DNA of 64,000 bases. It comes from CAXMRP01 sp965216515 (GTDB lineage: Bacteria; Pseudomonadota; Alphaproteobacteria; Rhizobiales; Afifellaceae). The notes below the pieces were generated by a model. It had not been told where the DNA came from. It saw only the letters and a list, made by a program, of their open reading frames with translations, and ran no database searches. The stretch lies in assembly GCA_965216515.1 (NCBI GenBank), contig OZ244173.1, positions 1,984,001-2,048,000 of the forward strand, read 5' to 3'. The position numbers and the translations under genes were made by a program. The stretch's first letter is position 1. The number at the start of each line of letters is the position of its first letter. Shown piece after piece: positions 1 through 8,221 of this stretch.

Positions 1-375
1 ATTTGGGCCGCTCACCGGTGGATTGTGCACCACAATCGCACCCCGCGTGGCGTCGAATCCGCCTTCGATCGCCAGCGCCAGCGCCACAGCCTCGATCTCC
101 GTCTGGCTGTCACCCTGCCGTTTGCGGATGCCCGCACCGTGAGCCGCCGTATCCGCGGCGTGCTGCAACTGGCGCTGGGTGTGATACCAGAGGCCGGCTT
201 CGGCCCCCATGCCCATGCCGCCTATGACGACCGGCAGCATGATCGCGGCGATAATGATGATCGTACCGGAACTGTCGTCACGAAACCGCTGCGCAAGCTC
301 GACCAGCCGGCCAGAGGATTCCGCTGCACGTTCCGTCGTTATTGCCCCCAATCTACCACGCAATGATCTGAACAT
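1..375 (-). CDS. TadG-like Flp pilus assembly protein, N-terminal part (runs off the window)
   Basis: Partial gene. The start codon is at 373-375 and the frame stays open to base 1, giving about 125 residues. After a polar stretch of roughly 35 residues comes a single hydrophobic segment (GTIIIIAAIMLPVVIGGMG), then an acidic residue and an aromatic turn (EAGLWYHTQRQLQHAAD) followed by TAAHGAG. This is the usual N-terminal signature of TadE/TadG-like proteins: one membrane segment, then a QLQ-AAD-A helix. Tad proteins of this type act in the inner membrane and periplasm in assembly of Flp (type IVb) pili. The rest of the gene lies outside the window, so presence of the C-terminal domain cannot be judged. 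An orphan Flp pilin gene lies at 18.1 kb. Confidence 0.75.
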   Translation of the reverse strand, partial: MFRSLRGRLGAITTERAAESSGRLVELAQRFRDDSSGTIIIIAAIMLPVVIGGMGMGAEAGLWYHTQRQLQHAADTAAHGAGIRKRQGDSQTEIEAVALALAIEGGFDATRGAIVVHNPPVSGPN

Positions 376-836
376 GATGTAAGACACCTGGTTATGAGCA
401 CGCCTGTCTGTGCGATGTCTCATAAGTACCGGCCGCGGATAAACCGGAGATTGCAGGCATCCCGCACAATCGAACGGAATTCGATTAAAACTGTAATGAT
501 AAGGGCGCACTTCAGTCCGGCGCTTTGACATGCCAAAGCGGAAAGACGCAAGCGGCCATGCGAGCGATCCGCACATTCCGATCCGGCTGAATATGCCGGA
601 ATTCCGCGACCTTGAAGGCCTGGGGCGCATTTGCGGATTCAATATTTCCGGCAGGAAACCGGCATACAATTTCGCGGATTTCGGAGCTACGACCGCTGTC
701 GATATCAGCAATATTTAATGCCGGGATTAGCAGACCGTATACCCAGTTGCCATTATCCGCCGGCCACTCTTACCGGTGCCCACCGAAAAATCGGCCCATT
801 GGTGCGCGGGACACCGCGATGCAATTGGACCGGCCG
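376..836. other. Intergenic stretch upstream of the TadG-like gene
   Basis: About 460 bases without a convincing gene. Short open frames on the plus strand (for example 530-718) have no clear ribosome binding site and no recognisable protein. The segment around 440-520 is less GC-rich than its surroundings and could hold the promoter of the leftward TadG-like gene, but I cannot pick out a good -35/-10 pair. I see no RNA gene here. Confidence 0.4.
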
Positions 837-1625
837 TTACCGAAAGCCGCGCAACGCCAGACGGAAATGGTTGATCCCGCCGCCAATATCCTCTGTCATG
901 GCAAAATCCATCCCGGCCAGCCGCAGCCATGCCGACGGAACCGCCTGCCCGGGGTCGGGCGCCGGTCCGTCTCTTTGCGCCGCGGTCGGCAGTGCCACCC
1001 GGTCATGGAACCGCCCGGGATCGGCAGCCGAATTCCGATTGCTGAGGGGAAACGGCCCAAACAGCACAAATTGTCCGATTGCGCTCCCGGCGCGTCCGGC
1101 AAAACGGGCATCGGGCATCATAGCCGGCCTTTCCCGTACGACCTGAACGCCGAGATCCGCCTCCACGCCGATCAGGAACCGTCCGACCTCGGGAAACGGC
1201 ACTCCGGCAATCAGGCAGGACAGGCGCAAGGCGCACATGCCCGCCCGGGACCGGTCCGCACCCGGCGCCGCCACATCATCTGGGGTGGGTCCGGCCGCCG
1301 CCCGGGTCGCCGACGATACCGGTGGACGGTCTTGCGGCCGCGTTGTCGCCTCGGCCGATCCGTCCGGGATCGGCAACATCCGGGATCGGAATTCAGGCAA
1401 ACGGTCGTCGTTGGCCCGGCCATCATCTTTGGCGGCGGCAAAACGCATCAGCGCCGAAATGGCACCACCGGCTTTCCCTTTGCCCGCCTGTTCCTGCTTG
1501 ATCGGTTGATAGCCGGCAACGACGGGCATGCCGAGTGGTTGCTCGGCGCGCGCGAAACTGGGCGCCAGGACCGCCGCAAGACCTGCTCCCAACAAGATCG
1601 GAATTCGGGTGCTACGCAATACCAT
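837..1625 (-). CDS. Exported protein of unknown function
   Basis: 262 residues. The ATG at 1625 is preceded by AAGGTGGGG at good spacing; a GTG three codons upstream would be the alternative. Residues 1-27 form a typical Sec signal peptide: a basic start (MVLRSTR), a hydrophobic core (IPILLGAGLAAVLA) and an ARA cleavage site before EQPLG. The mature part is rich in Ala, Pro, Arg and Asp up to about residue 130 and looks disordered. It then has an alternating hydrophobic stretch (FLIGVEADLGVQVV, QFVLFGPFPL) that may be beta-structured. I recognise no family. Composition alone could also produce a long open frame in this GC-rich DNA, so the signal peptide and ribosome binding site carry the call. 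Confidence 0.5.
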   Translation of the reverse strand: MVLRSTRIPILLGAGLAAVLAPSFARAEQPLGMPVVAGYQPIKQEQAGKGKAGGAISALMRFAAAKDDGRANDDRLPEFRSRMLPIPDGSAEATTRPQDRPPVSSATRAAAGPTPDDVAAPGADRSRAGMCALRLSCLIAGVPFPEVGRFLIGVEADLGVQVVRERPAMMPDARFAGRAGSAIGQFVLFGPFPLSNRNSAADPGRFHDRVALPTAAQRDGPAPDPGQAVPSAWLRLAGMDFAMTEDIGGGINHFRLALRGFR

Positions 1626-1833
1626 GGACCCCACCTTCTTGCCGGGCAGGCTGAAACGGCCTGTCGCCCGTATTCCGCGCCCTCCGGCGCAGTGCGCAGG
1701 TAAATCCAGCCCTGTGGCGATTGCGCGCCGGAAAAGCGATCATTGTTCGGAATTCCGGCGACCGGCACCGGGCGAAAATGCGGCGGCGGTGTGGACGCTC
1801 CGGCACGGCCGGCACGCAGATTTCGCCCAACAT

Positions 1834-1861
1834 GACCGCCGCGCCGGCGCCGCCGGCGGTC
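1834..1861 (-). terminator. Possible clpB terminator hairpin
   Basis: Seven-base arms (GACCGCC and GGCGGTC) enclose a very GC-rich loop that can pair further. It begins 22 bases past the clpB stop codon. There is no T-run after it, so it is a weak candidate for intrinsic termination. Confidence 0.3.
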
Positions 1862-1882
1862 AGTTCTTGCTGGTTCGTCCGG

Positions 1883-4549
1883 TCAGGCTGCCGCAATCTC
1901 GCGGTCGGCGTCGTCATCTGATTCGCCTTGCGCAGTCCCGGCGCGGCCGGCAACTTCGAACAGCAGCCGGTCAGTCCCGGCAATCACATTGACGTTGGCC
2001 CCGTCGGCAATCTCGCCGGCCAGAATTTTCTCGGCCAGCGGATCCTGCAGTTCGCGTTGGATCACCCGCTTCAGCGGGCGGGCGCCATATGCCGGGTCGT
2101 AGCCCTTTTTGGCCAGCCAGTCCCGCGCCGTGGCATCCAGCGAAAGCGCGATTTTCCGCTCTTCCAGCAGGCGCAGCAACCGCCCGAGCTGGATATCGAC
2201 GATGGCCCCCATCTGGCTCCGTTTCAGCCGCTGGAACAGGATGACGTCATCGATCCGGTTGAGAAACTCCGGCCGGAACGAGGCCTGCACCATTTTCATC
2301 ACCTCGTCGCGCACCGCGTCGACATTTTCGCCCTCGTCCAGATTGACCAGGAATTCCGCGCCGATATTCGATGTCATGATCAGCAACGTGTTGCGGAAGT
2401 CCACGGTGCGTCCCTGACCATCGGTCAGGCGTCCGTCATCGAGCACTTGCAGCAGGACATTGAAGACATCCGGATGCGCCTTTTCGATCTCGTCGAACAG
2501 GATTACCTGATAAGGCCGGCGGCGGACCGCCTCGGTCAGCGCCCCGCCCTCTTCATAGCCCACATAGCCCGGCGGCGCGCCGATCAGCCGCGCCACGGAG
2601 TGTTTCTCCATATATTCCGACATATCGACACGAACCATCGCCGACTCATCGTCGAACAGGAATTCCGCGAGCGCTTTCGTCAGCTCCGTCTTGCCGACAC
2701 CTGTCGGCCCCAGGAACATGAACGATCCGATCGGCCGGTTCGGATCCTGAAGACCCGCCCGCGCCCGCCGTACGGCGGTGGAGACGGAATGAACGGCCTC
2801 GATCTGGCCGACCACCCGTCGTCCGATTACATCTTCCATTTTCAACAGGCGGTCCCGCTCGCCTTCCAGCATCTTGTCGACGGGTACGCCGGTCCACCGC
2901 GACACGATGGCCGCCACATGGTCAGGCGTCACGGTTTCTTCAACCATTGTGCCGGCGCCATTGCCGTTGCCCGATCCCGCTGCCTGGTCGTCCGCCTCGG
3001 CCTCCGCCAGCGCCTTTTCCAGGTCGGGAATGATGCCGTAGGCCAGTTCACCGGCCTTGGCGAGATCGCCCGTGCGCTGCGCGGATTCCAGATCGAACCG
3101 GGCCTGTTCCAGCTTTTCCTTCAGTTTCTGCGAGCCGGCCAGCTTGTCCTTCTCGGCTTGCCAGCGCGCTGTCATCGCCTTGGATTGTTCTTCCAGATCA
3201 GCCAGATCCTTTTCCAGCTTGACCAGCCGCTCCTGCGACGCCGTGTCGGTCTCCTTTTTCAGGGCTTCGCGCTCGATTTGCTTTTGCATGATGTCGCGAT
3301 CGATCGCGTCAAGGGATTCCGGCTTGGAATCAACCTGCATGCGAAGCCGCGACGCCGCCTCGTCCATCAGATCGATTGCCTTGTCCGGCAGAAACCGGTC
3401 GGTGATGTAGCGATTGGAGAGCGTTGCGGAGGCCACAAGTGCGCTATCTGAAATCCGCACGCCGTGATGGAGTTCGTACTTTTCCTTCAGGCCGCGCAGG
3501 ATCGATATCGTGTCTTCCGGCGTTGGTTCGGTAATGAACACGGGCTGGAAGCGCCGGGCAAGCGCCGCGTCCTTTTCCACGTGCTTGCGATATTCATCCA
3601 GCGTCGTCGCACCCACACAGTGCAGTTCGCCGCGCGCCAGCGCCGGTTTCAGGAGGTTCGACGCATCCATTGCGCCATCGGCCTTGCCGGCACCGACAAG
3701 CGTATGCATCTCGTCGATGAACAGGACGATCTGGCCATCCTGCGCAGTAATCTCCGAGAGCACCGCCTTCAGGCGCTCCTCGAACTCGCCGCGATATTTC
3801 GCACCCGCGATCAGCGCGCCCATATCGAGCGCCATGAGCTTCTTGCCCTTGAGCGATTCCGGCACATCCTCGTTCACGATTCGCAGCGCCAGCCCTTCCG
3901 CAATCGCCGTTTTCCCGACGCCAGGCTCGCCGATCAGCACAGGATTGTTCTTTGTTCGCCGCGACAGCACCTGGATCGTGCGGCGGATCTCCTCGTCACG
4001 GCCGATCACAGGATCCAGACGGCCTTCGCGCGCCTCGGTGGTCAGGTCGCGGGCATATTTTTTCAATGCGTCATAGCCGCCTTCCGCATTGGCCGAATCG
4101 GCTGTCCGGCCCTGCCGAAGCGCCTCGATTGCCGCGTTGAGCGAACTCGGTGTTACACCCGCCTTCGCCAGAATGCCGGCCGTCGCGGCGTCCTTCTCCA
4201 TGGCGAGCGCCAGCAGCAGCCGCTCGACGGTCACAAAACTGTCGCCGGCCTTCTTTGCGATCTTCTCTGCCGTCTGGAAAACCTTGGCCAGCGGCGCGGC
4301 GAGATAAAGCTGGCCGGAACCGCCGGAAACCGAAGGCATCTTGGCAAGCGCGGTATCGACACCCATTCCGACATCGGCCGCACGTCCGCCGGCCCGTTCC
4401 ACAAGGCCCGCTGCCAGGCCTTCGGGATCGTCCATCAACACCTTGAGAATATGTTCGGGAGCGAATTGCTGGTGCCCCTCGCCAACCGCATGGGTCTGCG
4501 CCGCCTGGACGAATCCGCGCGCCCGGTCCGTATAGTTTTCGAAATTCAT
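1883..4549 (-). CDS. clpB: ATP-dependent disaggregase ClpB
   Basis: 888 residues, close to the usual ClpB length of about 860. With DnaK, ClpB pulls polypeptides out of aggregates through a hexameric ring in the cytoplasm. Visible parts are the N-terminal Clp_N repeat domain (about 1-150), a first AAA+ module with Walker A GEPGVGKT at 207-214, a long coiled-coil middle domain (about 410-530) rich in E, K and Q, and a second AAA+ module with GPTGVGKT near residue 613. Near the C-terminus is the sensor-2 motif GYDPAYGARPLKR. The middle domain separates ClpB from ClpA. The start is backed by an AAAGGGGTG ribosome binding site. A Gly/Asn spacer (GSGNGNGAG) lies near residue 535. A sigma-32-type promoter lies about 95 bases upstream. 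Confidence 0.97.
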   Translation of the reverse strand: MNFENYTDRARGFVQAAQTHAVGEGHQQFAPEHILKVLMDDPEGLAAGLVERAGGRAADVGMGVDTALAKMPSVSGGSGQLYLAAPLAKVFQTAEKIAKKAGDSFVTVERLLLALAMEKDAATAGILAKAGVTPSSLNAAIEALRQGRTADSANAEGGYDALKKYARDLTTEAREGRLDPVIGRDEEIRRTIQVLSRRTKNNPVLIGEPGVGKTAIAEGLALRIVNEDVPESLKGKKLMALDMGALIAGAKYRGEFEERLKAVLSEITAQDGQIVLFIDEMHTLVGAGKADGAMDASNLLKPALARGELHCVGATTLDEYRKHVEKDAALARRFQPVFITEPTPEDTISILRGLKEKYELHHGVRISDSALVASATLSNRYITDRFLPDKAIDLMDEAASRLRMQVDSKPESLDAIDRDIMQKQIEREALKKETDTASQERLVKLEKDLADLEEQSKAMTARWQAEKDKLAGSQKLKEKLEQARFDLESAQRTGDLAKAGELAYGIIPDLEKALAEAEADDQAAGSGNGNGAGTMVEETVTPDHVAAIVSRWTGVPVDKMLEGERDRLLKMEDVIGRRVVGQIEAVHSVSTAVRRARAGLQDPNRPIGSFMFLGPTGVGKTELTKALAEFLFDDESAMVRVDMSEYMEKHSVARLIGAPPGYVGYEEGGALTEAVRRRPYQVILFDEIEKAHPDVFNVLLQVLDDGRLTDGQGRTVDFRNTLLIMTSNIGAEFLVNLDEGENVDAVRDEVMKMVQASFRPEFLNRIDDVILFQRLKRSQMGAIVDIQLGRLLRLLEERKIALSLDATARDWLAKKGYDPAYGARPLKRVIQRELQDPLAEKILAGEIADGANVNVIAGTDRLLFEVAGRAGTAQGESDDDADREIAAA

Positions 4550-4641
4550 TGTTCACCCCTTTCAGCGCTGCCGCCGGGCCCTGGGCACCCGCCATCAGCC
4601 TATCAGTTTGTCAGCGCCCGAACCGGCACGCTGCGCCTTCG

Positions 4642-4669
4642 ATATGGTGTTGCGATCGGGCAACACAAG
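4642..4669 (-). promoter_or_regulatory. Sigma-32-type heat-shock promoter of clpB with embedded dyad
   Basis: On the minus strand, CTTGTGT is followed by 13 bases and CACCATAT. This fits the enterobacterial sigma-32 consensus CTTGAAA-N13-17-CCCCATNT at 7 of 8 positions in the -10 element and at CTTG in the -35. The spacer overlaps a perfect 7-base inverted repeat, GTGTTGC-6-GCAACAC, at 4647-4666. The predicted start of transcription lies near 4634, about 85 bases upstream of the clpB ATG. The repeat may be an operator or chance. Confidence 0.55.
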
Positions 4670-4799
4670 CCCCGGATCACGGGATTGGATAACTCAATCC
4701 TGGATTGCCTCAACATCGCCGCACAACCTTGCAACCCTTGGCTGAAACTCCCGCTTCTGCAACGCTGCCGGGTCGCGCCGGTTTGGCGAGAAGAGAGTA

Positions 4800-4917
4800 T
4801 TTATCATGTATATATTAAATAAAAAATTATATTCATTGCAATCTTGAATGTATTGTCGATGAACAGATTGACGTAGTTACATATAATAGTTATTTTTTTA
4901 CCAGCCAGAACAACATG
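4800..4917. other. AT-rich patch upstream of the metalloprotease gene
   Basis: About 120 bases rich in A and T, with runs such as TATATATTAAATAAAAAATTATATT near 4810-4835 split over short stretches and a T7 run near 4893. It contrasts sharply with DNA that is otherwise above 60% GC. It lies just before the metalloprotease start and may hold its promoter, an H-NS/MucR-type silencing target, or the trace of an insertion. Confidence 0.6.
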
Positions 4918-4927
4918 GGAGGCGGAT

Positions 4928-6097
4928 ATGGCCGACAATTACCGTACATTATCCAAACAGATGGACAAGGTCGTCGCGCGACTGGACAAGCTGGAGAAAG
5001 CCATCGGCGGCGCGGCGGCGAAAGCCGCCGGATCCCGCGGCCAGCCGGGCCATGGGGACGGGCACAGATTTTGTGCTCTGCCGGAAGTTCGGGCGCGGGA
5101 ATTCGCCCCGAGCGTATCCCCGTTGCGCGAACGTCTCATCCGTTACCTGGACAAGAAATGGGTGAACGGGACAACGTTGCGCTATTTCTTTTTCCCCTCC
5201 GGTCCCTGGTCCGGACCCGCTTCGGAGATGGCCCTCGTCCGCGACGGATTCCAGGTGTGGGAGGATGTCGGCATCGGTCTCGCGTTTGAGGAGGTGACCG
5301 CGATCGACGATGCGGAAATCCGTATCGGCTTCCTTCAGGGCGATGGCGCCTGGTCTTATGTCGGCCGCGACGTGATCGACATCCCGGGTCAGCACGAACG
5401 GACCATGAATTTCGGTTGGCCGATCGAAACCGATCCGCGTGGTGTCGATGTCGCCGTCCACGAGGTCGGCCACACGCTCGGCTTTCCGCACGAGCACCAG
5501 AACCCGTTCTCCGGCATTGTCTGGGACGAGGCTGCCGTCCACGCCTTTTTTGGCGGGCCGCCCAACAATTGGACGCCGAGCCAGACATTCCACAATGTCC
5601 TGCGCAAGCTGCCGGCAGCTTCGGTGGAAGGATCGCAATGGGATCCAGATTCCGTCATGCACTACGGTTTTCCCGGCGGCCTCATCCTGCAGCCGCCGGA
5701 ATACCAGGGCGGGATCACGCCAGCGCTCGGCCTGTCCGACGATGACATCGACGAGGTTCGCCGGTTTTATCCACCGATCCCCAACACAGCTTATCCCGAC
5801 CTGGAGCCGTTTCGCCCGCGCTTCCTGTCCCTGGAGCCCGGCGGCCAGGCCAATTTCGCAATCGAACCGGACATCACCCGCGAATATTCCATCCGCACGT
5901 TCGGCAATTCCGACACGGTGATGGTGCTGTTTGAAGATCGGGACGACGGGCTGCATTTCCTCCACGGAGACGACGACAGCGGCTCCGACCTGAACGCCAA
6001 CATCACAACCTGGCTGCACGATGATCGCAAATACGTCCTGCGCATTCGCCTTTACATGAACTGGGCAAGCGGCGACACGGCGGTCATGATGTGGTGA
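4928..6097 (+). CDS. Astacin-like (metzincin) zinc metalloprotease
   Basis: 389 residues, with GGGAGGCGG just before the ATG. The zinc site is HEVGHTLGFPHE at 178-189, the HExxHxxGxxHE form typical of astacins, and a Met-turn SVMHY lies at 242-246, where Tyr246 would be the extra zinc ligand. The segment up to about residue 281 (LSDDDIDEVRRFYP) closes the catalytic domain. Residues 300-389 resemble a small beta-sandwich of the pre-peptidase C-terminal type. Residues 1-30 are a short charged helix with heptad-like spacing (MDKVVARLDKLEKAIGG). There is no signal peptide, which is unusual for a secreted astacin. Export by another route, or an intracellular role, is open. It sits between clpB and the conserved DUF4167-prmC-prfA block, behind an AT-rich patch, which suggests acquisition. 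Confidence 0.85.
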   Translation: MADNYRTLSKQMDKVVARLDKLEKAIGGAAAKAAGSRGQPGHGDGHRFCALPEVRAREFAPSVSPLRERLIRYLDKKWVNGTTLRYFFFPSGPWSGPASEMALVRDGFQVWEDVGIGLAFEEVTAIDDAEIRIGFLQGDGAWSYVGRDVIDIPGQHERTMNFGWPIETDPRGVDVAVHEVGHTLGFPHEHQNPFSGIVWDEAAVHAFFGGPPNNWTPSQTFHNVLRKLPAASVEGSQWDPDSVMHYGFPGGLILQPPEYQGGITPALGLSDDDIDEVRRFYPPIPNTAYPDLEPFRPRFLSLEPGGQANFAIEPDITREYSIRTFGNSDTVMVLFEDRDDGLHFLHGDDDSGSDLNANITTWLHDDRKYVLRIRLYMNWASGDTAVMMW

Positions 6098-6184
6098 CCT
6101 TGAGCGGCGTCCGATGCCCGCCGGACGGCGATCTTCGACATCGCGGGACTGGACGGCCGGGGATGACAATGGCATGGAACGACC

Positions 6185-7024
6185 ATGGCAGACCGGCCGG
6201 AAAATCACGATGGGACCGCGGCGGCGATGCGTGGCACCACCAACGACGCCAAAGAAGGCGACGGCCTCGTCGTTGCCGCGCTCTACCGTTATCCGGTCAA
6301 GGGATTTTCCCCCGAACCGATGGATCGCGCGGCCCTCCCCCGTGGCGGCACGATGCCCCACGATCGCCAGTTTGCGATCGAAAACGGCCCGTCGGGATTC
6401 GATTCCGACGCGCCGGCCCATCTGCCGAAGGTGAAGTTTCTGGAGCTGATGCGAAATCCGGCGCTCGCCGCATACCGCACCGGTTTCGACCCATCGACAG
6501 GGATATTCACCGTCCGCCGCGACGGCATCATTCAGATCTCGGGGAATCTCCACGATGAAGCGGGCCGGACGGCCATCGAAAATTGGGCTTCGGCCGCATT
6601 TTCAGCCGAGTTGCAAGGCCCGCCGAAAATCCGTTTTGCCGACGGCCATTCTTTTTCCGACGTACCCGATAAACGCCTGCACCTGCTCAATCTCGCAAGC
6701 CTGCGTGACCTCGAAACCCGTCTGGGTGAACCGCTCGATCCGGCGCGGTTTCGCGCCAACATCCACATCGCGGGCGCGCCCGCCTACGCTGAACTGGATT
6801 GGGTCGGTCGCACGTTGCGTCTGCCCGGCATCGACTTGCGCGCGGAAGCCAGGACATCCCGCTGCAACGCCACAAATGTCGATCCGGCGACCGGTCAGGT
6901 CGACCGTCGGCTGCCCCGCAGTCTGCTGGGCAATTTCGGCCACTCCGATTTCGGAATCTATCTGTCCGCGGCAACCGGCGGCGAAATCGGCGTCGGCGAC
7001 CGGGTCACCATCACACGCCGCTGA
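6185..7024 (+). CDS. MOSC domain protein
   Basis: 279 residues. MOSC proteins carry a C-terminal fold related to the molybdenum cofactor sulfurase and often move sulfur or bind pyranopterin cofactors. The N-terminal beta-barrel domain is seen at about 28-110 (LYRYPVKGFSPEPM, then PHDRQFAI). The MOSC domain follows at about 150-279, with the conserved Cys227 in RTSRCNATNVDPATG, the position expected for the sulfur-carrying cysteine. Residues 1-27 are polar and poorly conserved, so the true start may lie downstream, for example at Met15. It follows the metalloprotease in the same direction after an 87-base gap. The substrate cannot be told from sequence. Confidence 0.85.
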   Translation: MADRPENHDGTAAAMRGTTNDAKEGDGLVVAALYRYPVKGFSPEPMDRAALPRGGTMPHDRQFAIENGPSGFDSDAPAHLPKVKFLELMRNPALAAYRTGFDPSTGIFTVRRDGIIQISGNLHDEAGRTAIENWASAAFSAELQGPPKIRFADGHSFSDVPDKRLHLLNLASLRDLETRLGEPLDPARFRANIHIAGAPAYAELDWVGRTLRLPGIDLRAEARTSRCNATNVDPATGQVDRRLPRSLLGNFGHSDFGIYLSAATGGEIGVGDRVTITRR

Positions 7025-7098
7025 GCCCTGTCGTACATCTCACCGGCTTCGGCAAAACCCGGCAGGTAGCTGGTTCCGCCCCCTGAAAAACAGACCAG

Positions 7099-7728
7099 TC
7101 AGTCGGGAAACGCAGCCAGGGCAGCGGCGCCATCCTGGGTCTTGTCATCGCCCTCGGCGGCCTTTGCCTTCGGATCCGGTTTGGCGGGTTCAGCGGATTC
7201 GGCCGGTGTAGCGGCCACGATATCCGCCTTCTTCCGTCGCGGACGGCGGCCATTGGGCTTCCGCCCGTCACCGGATTGCCCGTCGCCATCCGATTGCGGC
7301 TGTTCGTCGGCGCTGCCATTTCCGGCTGCCGCCTCGGTCGGCTTCTGCACTTCGGGATCCGGCGGCCTGTCGGCCTTGACCGCAGCGTTTTCGTTGTCGT
7401 CGCTGCCGGTGTCGCCACCGCCGTTGAAGTCCCGACGGGCATCGTCATCGCCGCCGCGGCTGGCCGGTTGCTGCGCCGGCGGCTGAGCCTGCGCCTGAGC
7501 TGCAGCAACGATGCGGTTATAGTGTTCGGCATGTTGAAAATAGGCCTCGGCAGAGACCGTATCGCCGGCCGAAAGCGCATCACGCGCCAGTGAGGCATAT
7601 TTTTCCGCGACATGGGCGGCGGTGCCACGAACCTTCACATCAGGCCCGTTGGATTCATAGCTCCGGGTCAGCGGGTTCGGCCCCTTGCGTCCGCGTCCCC
7701 GTGATCGCCTGTTCTGATTATGCCTCAT
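7099..7728 (-). CDS. DUF4167 domain protein
   Basis: 209 residues. The first 80 or so match the alphaproteobacterial DUF4167 family: a basic start (MRHNQNRRSRGRGRKGPNPL), then NPLTRSYESNGPDVKVRG and a helical stretch ending in AEAYFQHAEHYNRIV. The rest is low complexity, rich in Ala, Gln, Asp, Gly and Pro, with a basic patch (GRRPRRKK) near residue 165. The N-terminal pattern of Arg and Asn suggests RNA or ribosome contact, but this is inference; the family has no settled function that I know of. Its place after prfA-prmC and before clpB is a common alphaproteobacterial order. A short leader ORF overlaps its start codon. Confidence 0.85.
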   Translation of the reverse strand: MRHNQNRRSRGRGRKGPNPLTRSYESNGPDVKVRGTAAHVAEKYASLARDALSAGDTVSAEAYFQHAEHYNRIVAAAQAQAQPPAQQPASRGGDDDARRDFNGGGDTGSDDNENAAVKADRPPDPEVQKPTEAAAGNGSADEQPQSDGDGQSGDGRKPNGRRPRRKKADIVAATPAESAEPAKPDPKAKAAEGDDKTQDGAAALAAFPD

Positions 7729-7760
7729 TCACCATTCTCATCGTTTGGCACCATCCTCAT
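7725..7760 (-). CDS. 11-codon leader ORF overlapping the DUF4167 start
   Basis: An ATG at 7758-7760 opens an 11-codon frame (MRMVPNDENGE) whose TGA stop shares ATGA with the DUF4167 start codon. Such 4-base overlaps usually mean translational coupling. A weak ribosome binding site (AGAGGT) lies about 11 bases upstream. It may be a leader peptide or a by-product of the tandem repeat in which it lies. The evidence is arrangement only. Confidence 0.3.
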   Translation of the reverse strand: MRMVPNDENGE

Positions 7761-7767
7761 TGTCTGG
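7730..7767. repeat. Tandem 19-base repeat just upstream of DUF4167
   Basis: Two adjacent copies, CACCATTCTCATCGTTTGG (7730-7748) and CACCATCCTCATTGTCTGG (7749-7767), agree at 16 of 19 positions. On the coding strand each copy contains ATGAGRATGGTG, and the true start region (ATGAGGCAT) looks like a third, partial copy. This places repeated start-codon-like elements in the ribosome binding region. Confidence 0.7.
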
Positions 7768-8221
7768 ATGACCTCTTTCAACCTGCGGCAACCATCCCGC
7801 CGGCCATGTATTCCCGTTTCGTCAACCCGGTTCGCCAGTTCATGACCGCCTGTTCCTCCGCGGCGAAACGAACACCGAATTCGCCGGTCGGAACGGGCCA
7901 ACTGATCCAGCCGATCCGCATGGCCCGGAGTTGCCTGAATTCACACCTGCCCGGCCCCACCCGGCAAGAACCTCGACCAATCAATCGCAAGTATCATGAC
8001 CAAGCACCAAACCGGCTGCCCTTCGGCCTCTGGACGTATCTAAGGCGATTGCGACGCAGGCAGACCGGCAGAACTATAGGCCCCCGTGGTTGGCCAGTTC
8101 TGAGGGCATGACCAAAGGTTTCATGCCCCGGTTCGCAAAACGAAGCTAGCCTGATTGGCGTTCCATTCCAAGCCCTTTTTTCAGCAATTCCGACAACCGT
8201 TTGAAGGGTTGGTCAACGCAA
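7768..8221. other. Gene-free gap between prmC and DUF4167, with one hairpin
   Basis: About 450 bases without a supported gene. The only clear structure is an 8-base perfect inverted repeat, GGGCATGA-9-TCATGCCC, at 8104-8128, about 95 bases past the prmC stop. There is no T-run. It could end the prfA-prmC transcript or be an operator for DUF4167. Short frames such as 7778-7990 on the minus strand have no family or start-site support. Confidence 0.4.

Noticed and set aside
612..1703. Plus-strand open frame opposite the exported unknown protein
   Set aside because: Arg/Pro-rich composition typical of a shadow frame. The minus-strand frame has a signal peptide and ribosome binding site.
1928..3451. 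Long plus-strand open frame within clpB
   Set aside because: It is antisense to a complete ClpB, has no ribosome binding site and no recognisable protein.
4949..6553. Minus-strand open frame across the metalloprotease and MOSC genes
   Set aside because: It covers two genes with clear families on the other strand and has no motif of its own.
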